Numbered from the stretch's first letter, positions 54,167 through 62,942 are shown. The stretch is 64,000 nt of DNA from DASUPK01 sp046732465 (GCA_046732465.1 JBKPND010000039.1:4051-68050); one strand, 5' to 3'. The notes: generated by a model not told the origin, from the sequence alone. Program-made: numbers and translations.

Positions 54167-55190
54167 CATCCTCACGCGCGCGATCGACGAGATCTGCGCC
54201 GGTACGCACCTGACGGCCGACCACACCTCCACCGCTCTCGCGGAGATCATGGAGGGCCGTGTGAGCGAGGTCCAGACGGCGGCCTTTCTCGTCTCCCTGC
54301 GGGCGAAGGGCGAGACGGTATCGGAGCTGGTGGGGCTCGCCCGCACGATGCGGCAGCTGGCGGCTCAGGTCGAGATCGATAAGCCGGGGCTGGTCGACAC
54401 CGCCGGCACCGGCGGGGGGCCGACCACCTTCAACATCTCGACGACCGCGGCGCTGATCGCGGCCGGGGCCGGCTGCAAGGTCGCCAAGCACGGCAACCGC
54501 TCGGCCACCAGCAGGTCCGGTTCCGCCGACGTGCTCGAGGCTCTCGGAGTCGACATCGAGCTCTCGCCGGACGAGGTCGCCACCTGCATCGAGGAGATCG
54601 GGTTCGGGTTCATGTTCGCTCCCAAGCACCACCAGGCGATGGCGCACGTCGTCCCGGTCCGCAAGGAGCTGGCGGTCCGGACGATCTTCAACTTCCTGGG
54701 CCCGCTCACCAACCCGGCCGGCGCCACCGCCCATCTCCTCGGTGTCTCCGACCGCAGCTACCAGGAGATCATCGCCGACGCCCTGGTGCAGCTGGGCTGT
54801 GCCCGGGCCCTGGTGGTTTCGGCGGACGACGGCATCGACGAGCTCAGCCTGGCCTCCCGGACGCGGGTGATCGAGGTCGCGGATGGAGGAACCGAGGAGT
54901 GGTACGTCGAGGCGGATGCGCTCGGCCTCCAGCCGGCGCCGCTCGACGCGATCCCCGGCGGGGAGCCCGCCGAGAACGCCGCGGTCGTCAGGTCGGTGCT
55001 GGAGGGAGAGGCGGGCGCGGCACGCGATGTCTCCGCCCTCAACGCCGGTGCCGCCATCTACGTGGCGGGCGGTGCCGGCGATCTCCCAGAGGGTGTGGCC
55101 AAGGCAGTCGAGGCGATCGACTCCGGCGCCGCGCGCGAGGTGCTCGATCGCCTGGTGGGCCGCTCTCGCGAGCTCTCCGGCGCTAGCTAA
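54156..55190 (+). CDS. trpD: Anthranilate phosphoribosyltransferase
   Basis: TrpD adds phosphoribose to anthranilate. The 344 residues contain the PRPP-binding motif GTGGGPTTFNIST, KHGNRSATSRSGSADVLEAL and the substrate region RTIFNFLGPLTNPAG. It overlaps trpG by 11 bases. trpC follows after 16 bases. Confidence 0.96.
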   Translation: MPNDILTRAIDEICAGTHLTADHTSTALAEIMEGRVSEVQTAAFLVSLRAKGETVSELVGLARTMRQLAAQVEIDKPGLVDTAGTGGGPTTFNISTTAALIAAGAGCKVAKHGNRSATSRSGSADVLEALGVDIELSPDEVATCIEEIGFGFMFAPKHHQAMAHVVPVRKELAVRTIFNFLGPLTNPAGATAHLLGVSDRSYQEIIADALVQLGCARALVVSADDGIDELSLASRTRVIEVADGGTEEWYVEADALGLQPAPLDAIPGGEPAENAAVVRSVLEGEAGAARDVSALNAGAAIYVAGGAGDLPEGVAKAVEAIDSGAAREVLDRLVGRSRELSGAS

Positions 55191-55206
55191 GGTTGCCTTC
55201 GACGAG

Positions 55207-56010
55207 ATGGCGATGATCGAAGAGCTGGTCGAGTCCGCTCGGGCGGGCGTGGAGAGGAGACGCGCCCAGGTCCCGTTGGCGGACCTGGAGCGCCGGTTGG
55301 GCGAACGCCCCGAGCAGCGCCCGTTCGGCGAGGCGCTGAGCAGGCCCGGCCTGTCCCTGATCGCCGAGTTCAAGCGCCGCTCGCCCAGTGTGGGAGAGAT
55401 CCGGGATGGTGCCGCCGCGGCCGAGATCGCCCAGGCGTACGAGGAGGGAGGGGCGGCGGCCCTCTCGGTTCTCACGGACGAGGCGCACTTCGGCGGCTCC
55501 ATCGCCGATCTCACCGAGGCGCGCAGAGCCTGCGAGCTCCCGGTCCTGCAGAAGGACTTCGTCGTCGACCGCTACCAGCTCTACGAGGCCGCGCTCGCCG
55601 GGGCCGACGCGATCCTGCTGATCGTCGCGGCGCTCAACTCGGATGACCTGGGCGTGCTCCTTACCGAGGCTAGGGAGCTCGACCTCGACTGCCTGGTCGA
55701 GGTCCACAAGGAGTCCGAGCTGGAGACCGCACTCACGATCGACGCCGAGGTGATCGGAATCAACAACCGCAATCTCGACGACTTCACCGTGGACGTGGGG
55801 ACCACCTTCGAGCTGATCACCGATGTCCCGGCCGGGAAGACCGTCGTCTCGGAGAGCGGCATCGCGGATCGCTCGACGCTCGAGGAGCTCGCCCGGGTTG
55901 GCGTGGACGCGGTTCTGATCGGCGAGGCGCTGATGCGGGCCGAGGATCCTGCCGCCAAGGTCAGGGAGCTGACCGCGGACGAGGATTCGACCCGCGAGCA
56001 CTTCCTCTGA
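55207..56010 (+). CDS. trpC: Indole-3-glycerol phosphate synthase
   Basis: TrpC makes indoleglycerol phosphate on a TIM barrel. The 267 residues have LIAEFKRRSPSVGEIR, VLQKDFVVDRYQLYEA, IGINNRNLDDFTVD and the phosphate-site run VSESGIADRSTLEEL. ATG 55207 and ATG 55213 are both possible starts. The operon ends at a hairpin that includes its stop. trpF, trpB and trpA are not in the window. Confidence 0.95.
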   Translation: MAMIEELVESARAGVERRRAQVPLADLERRLGERPEQRPFGEALSRPGLSLIAEFKRRSPSVGEIRDGAAAAEIAQAYEEGGAAALSVLTDEAHFGGSIADLTEARRACELPVLQKDFVVDRYQLYEAALAGADAILLIVAALNSDDLGVLLTEARELDLDCLVEVHKESELETALTIDAEVIGINNRNLDDFTVDVGTTFELITDVPAGKTVVSESGIADRSTLEELARVGVDAVLIGEALMRAEDPAAKVRELTADEDSTREHFL

Positions 56011-56030
56011 GAAGTCGATAGTCGACTTCT
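56010..56030 (+). terminator. Terminator of the hisIE-trp operon
   Basis: AGAAGTCGA and TCGACTTCT pair perfectly around TAG. The first A is the last base of the trpC stop. The second arm ends in TTCTT. Confidence 0.7.
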
Positions 56031-56089
56031 TAGGGAATCGGTAGAGGGGCCTTAGAGACGATTAAGCGCCGGCGCCAACACTGGCTCCC

Positions 56090-57298
56090 GTGGAAAGCGT
56101 CAAGAGATTCCTCGGGACAAGCTTCGGGTCCGCCGTCGCAGGCGGACTCGTCGTTCTGATCTGCGGCCTGGTTCTGATCGAGGCCGGCGTAGTCGACACG
56201 AGCGACAACTCGCCCTCCTCCGGAGTGGTGGCCCCCGCTGCCCTGGCCGAGCCCGCGAGCAGCTCGTCGAGCAAGGGCCTCACAGTCCACGACATCTACC
56301 AGCGCGACGCCCAGGGGGTCGCCTTCATCAGCTCCCAGGTCGTGCAGCAGACCCAGTCCGTCTTCGGGATGCCGCAGCAGCAGCAGAGCACCGCCACCGG
56401 GTCGGGCTTCCTGGTCGACAACGACGGCCACATCCTCACCAACGCGCACGTCGTCGAGGGCGCCAAGCGCGTCGACGTGCAGCTCGGTAACGGCGACACC
56501 CAGCAGGCCCAGATCGTCGGGACGGACCCTTCGACCGACATCGCCCTCCTCAAGGTCGACAACACCGAGGGCGCCACGCCGCTGCCGCTCGGCGACTCGA
56601 GCAAGGTGCAGGTCGGTGACCCCGTGGTCGCCATCGGCAACCCCTTCGGGCTCGACCGGACGGTCACGACCGGCATCGTCTCCGCGCTCCAGCGCCAGAT
56701 CCAGGCCCCTAACGGATTCTCGATCAGCGATGTCATCCAGACGGACGCGGCGATCAATCCGGGCAACTCCGGCGGTCCGCTGATCGACGGCGCCGGACAG
56801 GTGATCGGGATCAACTCCCAGATCGAGAGCCAGAGCGGCGGCAACGAGGGTGTCGGCTTCGCCGTCCCGATCAAGACCGCGGCCGATGTCGTCTCCCAGC
56901 TCGAGAACGGCGGCGAGGTCCAGCGCGCCTATCTCGGGATCAGCGGCGGCGACATCACTCCGAGCATCGCCCAGGCCCTCAATCTGCCCGTCCAAGAGGG
57001 CGTCCTCGTTGAGCAGGTCCTCAACGGCGGCCCGGCCGACGACGCCGGAGTCAAGGGCGCGACCGGGCAGGCGACGATCGGCGGTCAGACGGTCCCGATC
57101 GGCGGCGACATCATCACCAAGGTCGACGGCAAGCAGATCTCCGGCATGGACGACGTGATCTCGGCGGTCAACGAGCACAAGCCCGGCGACGAGCTCACGC
57201 TGACGGTGTGGCGAGACGGCCAGCAGCGAGACGTCACGGTCAAGCTCGGCGATCGCCCCGCCCGCGCGCAGGACTCGAGCTCGAGCACCCAGCCGTAG
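56090..57298 (+). CDS. HtrA/DegP-type serine protease
   Basis: This is a membrane-anchored quality-control protease. The 402 residues have one N-terminal helix (AVAGGLVVLICGLVLIEAGV) and an extracytoplasmic trypsin-fold domain with catalytic His120 (LTNAHVVEG), Asp150 (STDIALLKV) and Ser227 (NPGNSGGPLID). One PDZ domain lies at the C-terminus (VLVEQVLNGGPADDAGVK). The single PDZ and N-terminal anchor resemble actinobacterial PepD/HtrA. GTG 56090 is used. It is separated from trpC by the operon terminator. Confidence 0.94.
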   Translation: MESVKRFLGTSFGSAVAGGLVVLICGLVLIEAGVVDTSDNSPSSGVVAPAALAEPASSSSSKGLTVHDIYQRDAQGVAFISSQVVQQTQSVFGMPQQQQSTATGSGFLVDNDGHILTNAHVVEGAKRVDVQLGNGDTQQAQIVGTDPSTDIALLKVDNTEGATPLPLGDSSKVQVGDPVVAIGNPFGLDRTVTTGIVSALQRQIQAPNGFSISDVIQTDAAINPGNSGGPLIDGAGQVIGINSQIESQSGGNEGVGFAVPIKTAADVVSQLENGGEVQRAYLGISGGDITPSIAQALNLPVQEGVLVEQVLNGGPADDAGVKGATGQATIGGQTVPIGGDIITKVDGKQISGMDDVISAVNEHKPGDELTLTVWRDGQQRDVTVKLGDRPARAQDSSSSTQP

Positions 57299-57338
57299 CG
57301 CCCGCGCGGCTCTGCCGAGCCGCGACAGCTCCCGGATT

Positions 57339-57375
57339 TGTCGCCTTTGCTCCGCATACCGGAGCAAACGCGACA
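57339..57375 (+). terminator. Hairpin after the HtrA gene
   Basis: TGTCGC, a C/C mismatch and TTTGCTCC pair with GGAGCAAA and GCGACA across GCATACC. It lies about 40 bases after the stop. Confidence 0.6.
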
Positions 57376-57389
57376 CACCACCGGATCCC

Positions 57390-57647
57390 CGTGCCTGGGC
57401 CAGAACCGCTGGTGGGACAACTTCCTCGGCATTCCCGACTACGAGATCGAGGTCGAGGAGTTGCGTGATCTCGGCGGTGACGTCACGCTCGCCCACATCC
57501 GGGCCGGGTCATGGCGCCGACAGCGAAGCGCCACTCATCGATCCCTTTTGGATGCCGCAAAGGTGGCGTGACGGGAAGAAATGCGTGTGCTGGCGCAACT
57601 GTGCGACGGAGGCCGAAGCCCTCCAAGCCGCCGGGCTGTCGGAGTAG
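57390..57647 (+). pseudogene. Broken SnoaL-like gene
   Basis: Two reading frames together spell the end of a SnoaL/NTF2-fold protein. The first gives NFLGIPDYEIEVEELRDLGG and VTLAHIR. The second gives GHGADSEAPLIDPFWMPQRW and RNCATEAEALQAAGLSE, ending at TAG 57645-57647. A one- or two-base indel near 57505-57512 joins them. The usual N-terminal half is missing. The 490 bases from 57299 to 57789 otherwise hold only a terminator hairpin and no other credible gene. Confidence 0.65.
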
Positions 57648-57789
57648 GTCGCTCACGCAGTCCATCGGCTTCGCCCCGCCATCCACAGCGAGCTTCACAC
57701 GCTGAGGTAGAAAAGTCACCTGGCGAACAGCGTCTTGCGGGAAGTAGGTTCGACATTGCCATCGCAGCTCTTGTGAGAGGAGGTATTCG

Positions 57790-58248
57790 ATGGAATTGAG
57801 AGCTCCCAGGATCGGACTCTGGGCAGGGCTGCTTGGCGCAGCAGTGGCTCTGGTTCTCCTGGCGCTTGCCGCGCCAGCTCAGGCGCATGTGCCGTTCTGC
57901 CAGGAGACCGTGAACCCTCACGGGCAAACCGTGCCGCCCGCAGGATCCACCACGCTGCCGGGCCCAAACGGTGGCATCAACGAGGACGGCTTCTACGTCG
58001 TCGGCTCCGACGCCGGCACGGCGGTGATCCTGAGCGACACCGACGGCAACGTGTTCGGCACGTTCCCAAGCGGCACCAAGGTCAAGTACACCGAGGCCAA
58101 CGGTGCCACGCCCTCGGTGACGAAGATCGGTAGCACCACCGGTCAGGCCGGTGCCGTCGATTTCCACATCACGGGAACCGGCGACCTCGTCGTGACCTCG
58201 GTGGACGGAACCTCGGCAACCTGCCCAGTTCCGCCACCGCCGAAGTAG
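57790..58248 (+). CDS. Secreted hypothetical protein
   Basis: This is a 152-residue exported protein with a clear signal peptide ending in ALAAPAQA. The mature part begins HVPFCQETVNPHGQTVPPAG and has two Cys residues (PFCQ and ATCPV), probably a disulfide. The body is Gly/Thr-rich and beta-type (GFYVVGSDAGTAVILSDTDG). The C-terminus is Pro-rich (CPVPPPPK). I do not recognise a family. GGAGG precedes the ATG. The following membrane protein begins 19 bases after it. Confidence 0.7.
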   Translation: MELRAPRIGLWAGLLGAAVALVLLALAAPAQAHVPFCQETVNPHGQTVPPAGSTTLPGPNGGINEDGFYVVGSDAGTAVILSDTDGNVFGTFPSGTKVKYTEANGATPSVTKIGSTTGQAGAVDFHITGTGDLVVTSVDGTSATCPVPPPPK

Positions 58249-58266
58249 TAGGGAAGTTGAGTTGCA

Positions 58267-60081
58267 ATGGGTCGGGCTCGCCGCGTGCGGGCTACGGCCC
58301 TGCCGCGCTCGTTTCTCAGGTGGCTTGTCTATCGACTCAGGTCAGCCTCGACGGTAGCTAGATTCAATCCCAGGCCGGGCACGATTGAATCGACCGTGCC
58401 GGAAGGAGGCTCCCTCAGGGCCGCGCGCCGGGCCTGGCTCGTCCTGGGTCTCGCGATGATCGGCGCGGCGGGCCTGCTGCTCTGGTTGGGCAAAGGCATC
58501 GGGCTGAACGGCGATGACCTCTTCTTCTACGCGCGCCTTACCAACAGGGCGCTGGGCGTCGATGCGTACCCGAGCCTGAGCGCCGAGTACCTCCTCGCAC
58601 CGCACAACAACCACCTGCATCTGACCGTGCGGCTCGCCTACGAGGGCCTCTTCGCCACGGCCGGAACGAACTACGTGTGGTTCCGGCTTGTCGAGGTCGC
58701 CGGCGTGGTCATCGCCGTCGGGCTCTTCTTCGAGCTCACGCGGACGCGCGTGGGCCCATGGGCGGCCCTGGCCCCGTCCCTGCTCCTCTTGATCTTCGGC
58801 TACGCGTGGGAGGAGTTGCTCTGGCCGGCAAACATGGGGACGGTCTACGCGCTCGCTGCGGGGCTGGGAGCGCTGCTCTTCCTCGAGCGCCGTCCCGATC
58901 TTCGCGGCGAGATCGGCGCGTGTGCCCTGCTCACCCTGGCCGTCGCCACGATCGAGCTCGGCCTGGCGTTCGCCGTGGCCTTGGGGGTCCTACTGCTCGC
59001 CCAGCGGCGGTTCTCAGCTCTCTGGGTGGCAGGCCTTCCGCTGGCGCTCTACATCGGCTGGTACCTCTGGGCGCGGCAGTTCCATCAGACCGCCTACCAC
59101 GTCACCGACCCGATCGATCTCCTGCACTCGATCGCACTCTCCTCGGGGGCCGTGATCGGATCGATTCTGGCGGTCAATCCGGTGCCCGCGGACAGCCCGC
59201 TCACAGTGGGGACCCGAGCCTGGCCGATTCTTTCCCTGCTGGCGGCGGCTGCGCTCGCGTGGCGGATCTGGCGCGGGCCGAACCGGCCCTATCTGTGGGC
59301 GCTGCTCGCGCTGGTCGGCTCGTACTGGCTTCTGATCGCGATCGCGGGCAGGCCTCCAGACTCCTCTCGCTACCTATTCGCCGGGAGCGTGGCGCTGCTG
59401 CTGCTGGCCGCCGAAGCGCTGCGTGGTCAGCGGCTCTCGTTCGCGATCGTGGCGAGCTTCTTCCTGGTCGTCGCTGTGGGCATCCCGCGCAATATCGATC
59501 TGCTCACGGACGGGCGTGACCTGAAGGTGGACGAGACGACGCTCAACCGCGTGGAGGCCGGCGCCGAGCAACTCGTCGGAGTGGAGCTCGACCCCGCCTA
59601 CTCGCCGGCCAGAGATCCGATTGCCGCACAGCGCGGAGGAGTCGGCCCGACAACGATCAGCGCGGGCGACTACCTACGAGCCAGCGGCCGAATAGGACCG
59701 TTTGGTTACTCGGCGTCGGAGATCGTCGGCCTATCTGCTCGGTGGCGCAATCTCGCCGACGTGGTGCTGGCCCATGCGGGTGGTCTTACCGTGCGCTCAG
59801 CGCCGCCGTCGGCGGCTCGGCGCTGCCGGCGACTCGAACCGACTTCGCGGGGCGAGCCGGTCGCCTTTTTCATCGACGATGCTGTTTCTGTCGGATCCGC
59901 GACGGCCCGACCGGCCGAAGTCGCGGCGGCGTTCTTCGGCTCGGCACCGTTCCGCGTCGGCGTGGCGTCATCCGACCGCTGGCTGGTGATGGAGCCTTCC
60001 CTCCAACCGGGTCTTCCTCGCCGCTGGGAGGCGATCGCGGACTCGGCTGTAACAGTGTGTTCGGCAGGCGCCCGGCCGTGA
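58267..60081 (+). CDS. Polytopic membrane protein (glycosyltransferase-like)
   Basis: This is a 604-residue protein with 9-11 hydrophobic helices and a soluble C-terminal domain from about residue 430. The region after the first helix (GKGIGLNGDDLFFYARLTNR) carries acidic residues, as in GT39/GT-C-type enzymes, and HNNHLHLTVRLAYEGLFAT resembles their loop. No catalytic motif is certain. The annotated ATG leaves about 50 basic residues before the first helix; GTG 58396 would give a better membrane protein start. It may build a surface glycan near the secreted oxidase; that is inference. Confidence 0.6.
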   Translation: MGRARRVRATALPRSFLRWLVYRLRSASTVARFNPRPGTIESTVPEGGSLRAARRAWLVLGLAMIGAAGLLLWLGKGIGLNGDDLFFYARLTNRALGVDAYPSLSAEYLLAPHNNHLHLTVRLAYEGLFATAGTNYVWFRLVEVAGVVIAVGLFFELTRTRVGPWAALAPSLLLLIFGYAWEELLWPANMGTVYALAAGLGALLFLERRPDLRGEIGACALLTLAVATIELGLAFAVALGVLLLAQRRFSALWVAGLPLALYIGWYLWARQFHQTAYHVTDPIDLLHSIALSSGAVIGSILAVNPVPADSPLTVGTRAWPILSLLAAAALAWRIWRGPNRPYLWALLALVGSYWLLIAIAGRPPDSSRYLFAGSVALLLLAAEALRGQRLSFAIVASFFLVVAVGIPRNIDLLTDGRDLKVDETTLNRVEAGAEQLVGVELDPAYSPARDPIAAQRGGVGPTTISAGDYLRASGRIGPFGYSASEIVGLSARWRNLADVVLAHAGGLTVRSAPPSAARRCRRLEPTSRGEPVAFFIDDAVSVGSATARPAEVAAAFFGSAPFRVGVASSDRWLVMEPSLQPGLPRRWEAIADSAVTVCSAGARP

Positions 60082-60142
60082 CGGCCGGGCAGCGGCTCTG
60101 CGCCAACCGCATTTCGCAATGAGGTGTGTGGGTTTTTCCGGA

Positions 60143-60170
60143 TTGACGGCGGTAATGGGCGGCGCATACT
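60143..60170 (+). promoter_or_regulatory. Predicted sigma-70 promoter of the copper radical oxidase gene
   Basis: TTGACG (60143-60148) and CATACT (60165-60170) are separated by 16 bp. Transcription would start near 60177, leaving a leader of about 46 bases. This is the best -35/-10 pair in this gap. Confidence 0.5.
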
Positions 60171-60222
60171 TTTGCTTGAACTCGTATTGAGCCGGGCCGA
60201 TCGCCCTTTCGCTCGCTGAAAC

Positions 60223-62460
60223 ATGTCCCAACGCGGCGCCGCATTCGTCTTCTCTGCCGCCCTCGCGGCCTCGGTCTTCGCCGCCGGAGCCCCTACCGCA
60301 GCGCTTGCTCACGACCCGAACACCCCTCAGGGCCACGCTCAGGAGGACATCATTCCGCCGCACGACCGGGCCACGGAACGGCGGCTCCAGCAGCACACCA
60401 TGGCGGTCACCGCCACGGACGCGGCGGCGGCGGCGGCGGCGGTCACCGGCGGCGTCAGCCAAGTGGGACAGTGGGGCCCCGTTGTCGACTGGCCGGTGGT
60501 GGGCGTGCACGTTGCGCTGCTCGGGAACGGAAAGGTCCTCGCGTATGACTCGATCGGCGATCACGCGACCGAGACCTACGCGGTCCAGGACCGCACCCGC
60601 GCCACGGTGTGGGACCCCGCCACCGGCGCCCAGATGCCTGCGGACGTGACCACGGGCTACAACCTCTTCTGCAGCGGCCTGGCCCACCTCATGGATGGAA
60701 CCCTGTTCGTCGCCGGTGGGAACAAGGACACCCAGCTCAACGGCCTAGTCCAGACGCACCTCTTCGACTCGAACACCAATACGTGGAGCCTTGGGCCGAA
60801 CATGGCGGCCGGACGCTGGTATCCGAGCGTCACCCCCCTGGCCAACGGGGAGATGCTGATCACCGAGGGCGGGCCGGACATGCCGGAGGTGCGCAAGACC
60901 GACGGTGGCCTGCGCGCGCTCACCACGGCCTCGCTCGACCTGCCGCTGTATCCGTGGCTGGACGTAGCGCCCGATGGCCGTGCTTTCTACTCGGGTCCCG
61001 ACCAGACGATGCGGAGCATCAACACAGCCGGGGGAGGCTCATGGCAGAGCTACGGCCAGCGTGACTCCCTGTACCGCAGCTACGGCAGCCACGCCCTCTA
61101 TGACGTGGGCAAGATCCTCGTCGCGGGCGGAGGGCCCTCGAGCACGAATGCCAGCGTCATCAACGTGAACGGAGGAACGCCGCAGGTATCGGCCACGGCG
61201 CCGATGGCGTACGGCCGCCGCCAACACAACCTCACCGTGCTGGCGGACGGCACGGTGCTCGCCACCGGCGGGAACTCGTCCGGGGCCGCGCTCGTGGATC
61301 TGAACAACGGCGTCTACCCGGCCGAGCTGTGGAACCCGGCAACCGGAACTTGGCGGACGCTCGCGGCCATGCGGGTGACGCGCCAGTACCACTCGACCGC
61401 GCTCCTCCTGCCCGATGCGCGCGTGCTCTCCGCGGGAGGTGGCATCTGCGCCACCTGTGACACGGTCGGTTATCTGGCGAAGAACGCCGAGGTGTTCTCC
61501 CCGCCCTACCTGTTCAAGAAGAGCGGCGGGCTCGCGCCGCGCCCCCAGATCAGCTCCGCCCCCGGCCGGGTGACCTACAACGCGCCGTTTGCGATCTCAA
61601 CGCCGAACGCGTCCTCGATCGGGAAGGTGGCGCTGGTCCGCGTGGGTGCGGTGACGCACTCCGTGAACATGGAGCAGCGTTACGTCCCGCTCTCGTTCAC
61701 CGCCGGCACCGGAACGCTCAACGCCACCGCCCCGGCCAACGCAAACCTCGCGCCGCCGGGGGTCTACATGCTCTTCGTGATCGACGCGAACGGCGTGCCG
61801 TCGGTGGCGAGAATGGTGCGGGTCGGCACGTCACCCGCAGTCACCAGCGTCAGCCCAGCCGAGGACGCCGCCGAGGTGCTTCCCAACGCGGCGATCATCG
61901 TCTTCTTTGACACATCGATGGACAAGGCCTCCGCCGAGGCCGCCTTCTCGCTGAAGCGAACCAGCGACGGGGCGCCGGTGAGCGGAAGCTTCGGCTGGTA
62001 CGGCCCTAGCGTGCTGATCTTCAAGCCGAACGCTGACCTGGCGGGTGGGACGCAATACACGGCAAGCGTTTCGACCGCGGCCCAGAACCTCGGCGGGTTC
62101 CCGCTGCCAGTCGCGAAGACGTGGCGGTTCACGACGACCAACCGCCCGATCATCGACAGGGTCTATCCGGCCGCCGGTGCCACCGGCGTTTCTCCCAGTT
62201 CGGTGACCTATGCCATCTTCAACAAGGCCATGGACAAGCCCTCCGCCGAGGCCGCCTTCTCGCTGAAGCGAACGAGCGACGGGGCCCCAGTGAGCGGAAG
62301 CTTCGGCTGGTACGGGAACGCGCTTATCTTCCTGCCCAACCCTGGCCTGGCTGCTGGGACGCAATACACGGCAGCCGTTTCCGGGGCTGCTAAGGACCTG
62401 GCGGGCAACACGCTCGCTAACCCGACTACCTGGCGCTATACGACGGGACCCTCCGGGTAG
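60223..62460 (+). CDS. Secreted galactose-oxidase-like copper radical oxidase
   Basis: This is a 745-residue secreted enzyme. The signal peptide ends near PTAALA. A seven-bladed kelch-type propeller holds Cys150 (YNLFCSGLAHL), Tyr200 (AGRWYPSVTPL), Tyr389-His390 (TRQYHSTALLL) and His479 (VTHSVNMEQRYV). These correspond to the Cys-Tyr cofactor and copper ligands of galactose oxidase and GlxA. A DUF1929 domain follows, then two Ig-like Big_5 repeats. It should oxidise alcohols or aldehydes with release of H2O2. The substrate is unknown; a cell-envelope glycan is plausible. Confidence 0.9.
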   Translation: MSQRGAAFVFSAALAASVFAAGAPTAALAHDPNTPQGHAQEDIIPPHDRATERRLQQHTMAVTATDAAAAAAAVTGGVSQVGQWGPVVDWPVVGVHVALLGNGKVLAYDSIGDHATETYAVQDRTRATVWDPATGAQMPADVTTGYNLFCSGLAHLMDGTLFVAGGNKDTQLNGLVQTHLFDSNTNTWSLGPNMAAGRWYPSVTPLANGEMLITEGGPDMPEVRKTDGGLRALTTASLDLPLYPWLDVAPDGRAFYSGPDQTMRSINTAGGGSWQSYGQRDSLYRSYGSHALYDVGKILVAGGGPSSTNASVINVNGGTPQVSATAPMAYGRRQHNLTVLADGTVLATGGNSSGAALVDLNNGVYPAELWNPATGTWRTLAAMRVTRQYHSTALLLPDARVLSAGGGICATCDTVGYLAKNAEVFSPPYLFKKSGGLAPRPQISSAPGRVTYNAPFAISTPNASSIGKVALVRVGAVTHSVNMEQRYVPLSFTAGTGTLNATAPANANLAPPGVYMLFVIDANGVPSVARMVRVGTSPAVTSVSPAEDAAEVLPNAAIIVFFDTSMDKASAEAAFSLKRTSDGAPVSGSFGWYGPSVLIFKPNADLAGGTQYTASVSTAAQNLGGFPLPVAKTWRFTTTNRPIIDRVYPAAGATGVSPSSVTYAIFNKAMDKPSAEAAFSLKRTSDGAPVSGSFGWYGNALIFLPNPGLAAGTQYTAAVSGAAKDLAGNTLANPTTWRYTTGPSG
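61918..62072 (+). repeat. Ig-like repeat, copy 1
   Basis: This encodes the first Big_5 repeat. It matches copy 2 at 62230-62381 almost base for base in its first half (both encode SAEAAFSLKRTSDGAPVSGS). Confidence 0.85.
62230..62381 (+). repeat. Ig-like repeat, copy 2
   Basis: This is one codon shorter than copy 1 (YGNALIF in place of YGPSVLIF). The near-identical DNA implies recent duplication or gene conversion. Confidence 0.85.
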
Positions 62461-62466
62461 GGCCGT

Positions 62467-62850
62467 TCAGCTCTCGAGGGCATCCTCCAGATTGAGACTC
62501 CGTTCGAAGCGAACGACCTTGCCTTCGCGGAAGGTCCAGATGTGCGCCTCTTCCTGGATCTCGCTGCTACTCGGAGGGCCAGCGTGGCGGCTGACGGCGG
62601 CGACCACGGTGTCGCCTAGGTCGAACAGTTCGTGAAGCTCATGCCGGTACGAGGCGGACGATTGACGAGCGCGTCGCAAGGCGAGGATGACTTCAGCGCG
62701 GCCGTGACGAATACCGGGGTCGATGGCCTCGGGAGGATTGACGTATTCGATCTCCGGGGCGGCGAAGTCGTTGACGAAGCGCTTCGGATCGCGGTCGATC
62801 AGCCCCTCTCCGTAAATCCGTCGCACGATCTCCACGTTCTCTGCCGACAT
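62467..62850 (-). CDS. SnoaL-like (NTF2-fold) protein
   Basis: This is a 127-residue protein beginning MSAENVEIVRRIYGEGLIDR. It has the SnoaL-like order, with EYVNPPEAIDPGIRHG, LFDLGDTVVAAVSRHA and AHIWTFREGKVVRFERSL. Its ATG is 2 bases past the stop of the upstream microprotein, so they are probably one transcript. The ligand or reaction is unknown. The family is expanded here: another copy is at 40228 and a broken one at 57390. Confidence 0.85.
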   Translation of the reverse strand: MSAENVEIVRRIYGEGLIDRDPKRFVNDFAAPEIEYVNPPEAIDPGIRHGRAEVILALRRARQSSASYRHELHELFDLGDTVVAAVSRHAGPPSSSEIQEEAHIWTFREGKVVRFERSLNLEDALES

Positions 62851-62852
62851 CG

Positions 62853-62942
62853 CTAGAACAATCTGATCAGCAGGTTCAGCAAGATCGTCAGGGCGATCGA
62901 GAGGGCGATCGACCAGAGAAGGCAGCCGGGCATGAATCGCAT
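62853..62942 (-). CDS. 29-residue membrane microprotein
   Basis: This short gene begins MRFMPGCLLWSIALSIALT and ends LLNLLIRLF. Almost the whole length is one hydrophobic helix with a Cys near its N-terminus. Similar PGCLLW-type mini-proteins occur in actinobacteria (from memory). The downstream gene starts 2 bases after its TAG, which supports a real operon. Alternative start ATG 62933 would give 26 residues. The function is unknown; such proteins often regulate a membrane partner. Confidence 0.65.
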   Translation of the reverse strand: MRFMPGCLLWSIALSIALTILLNLLIRLF

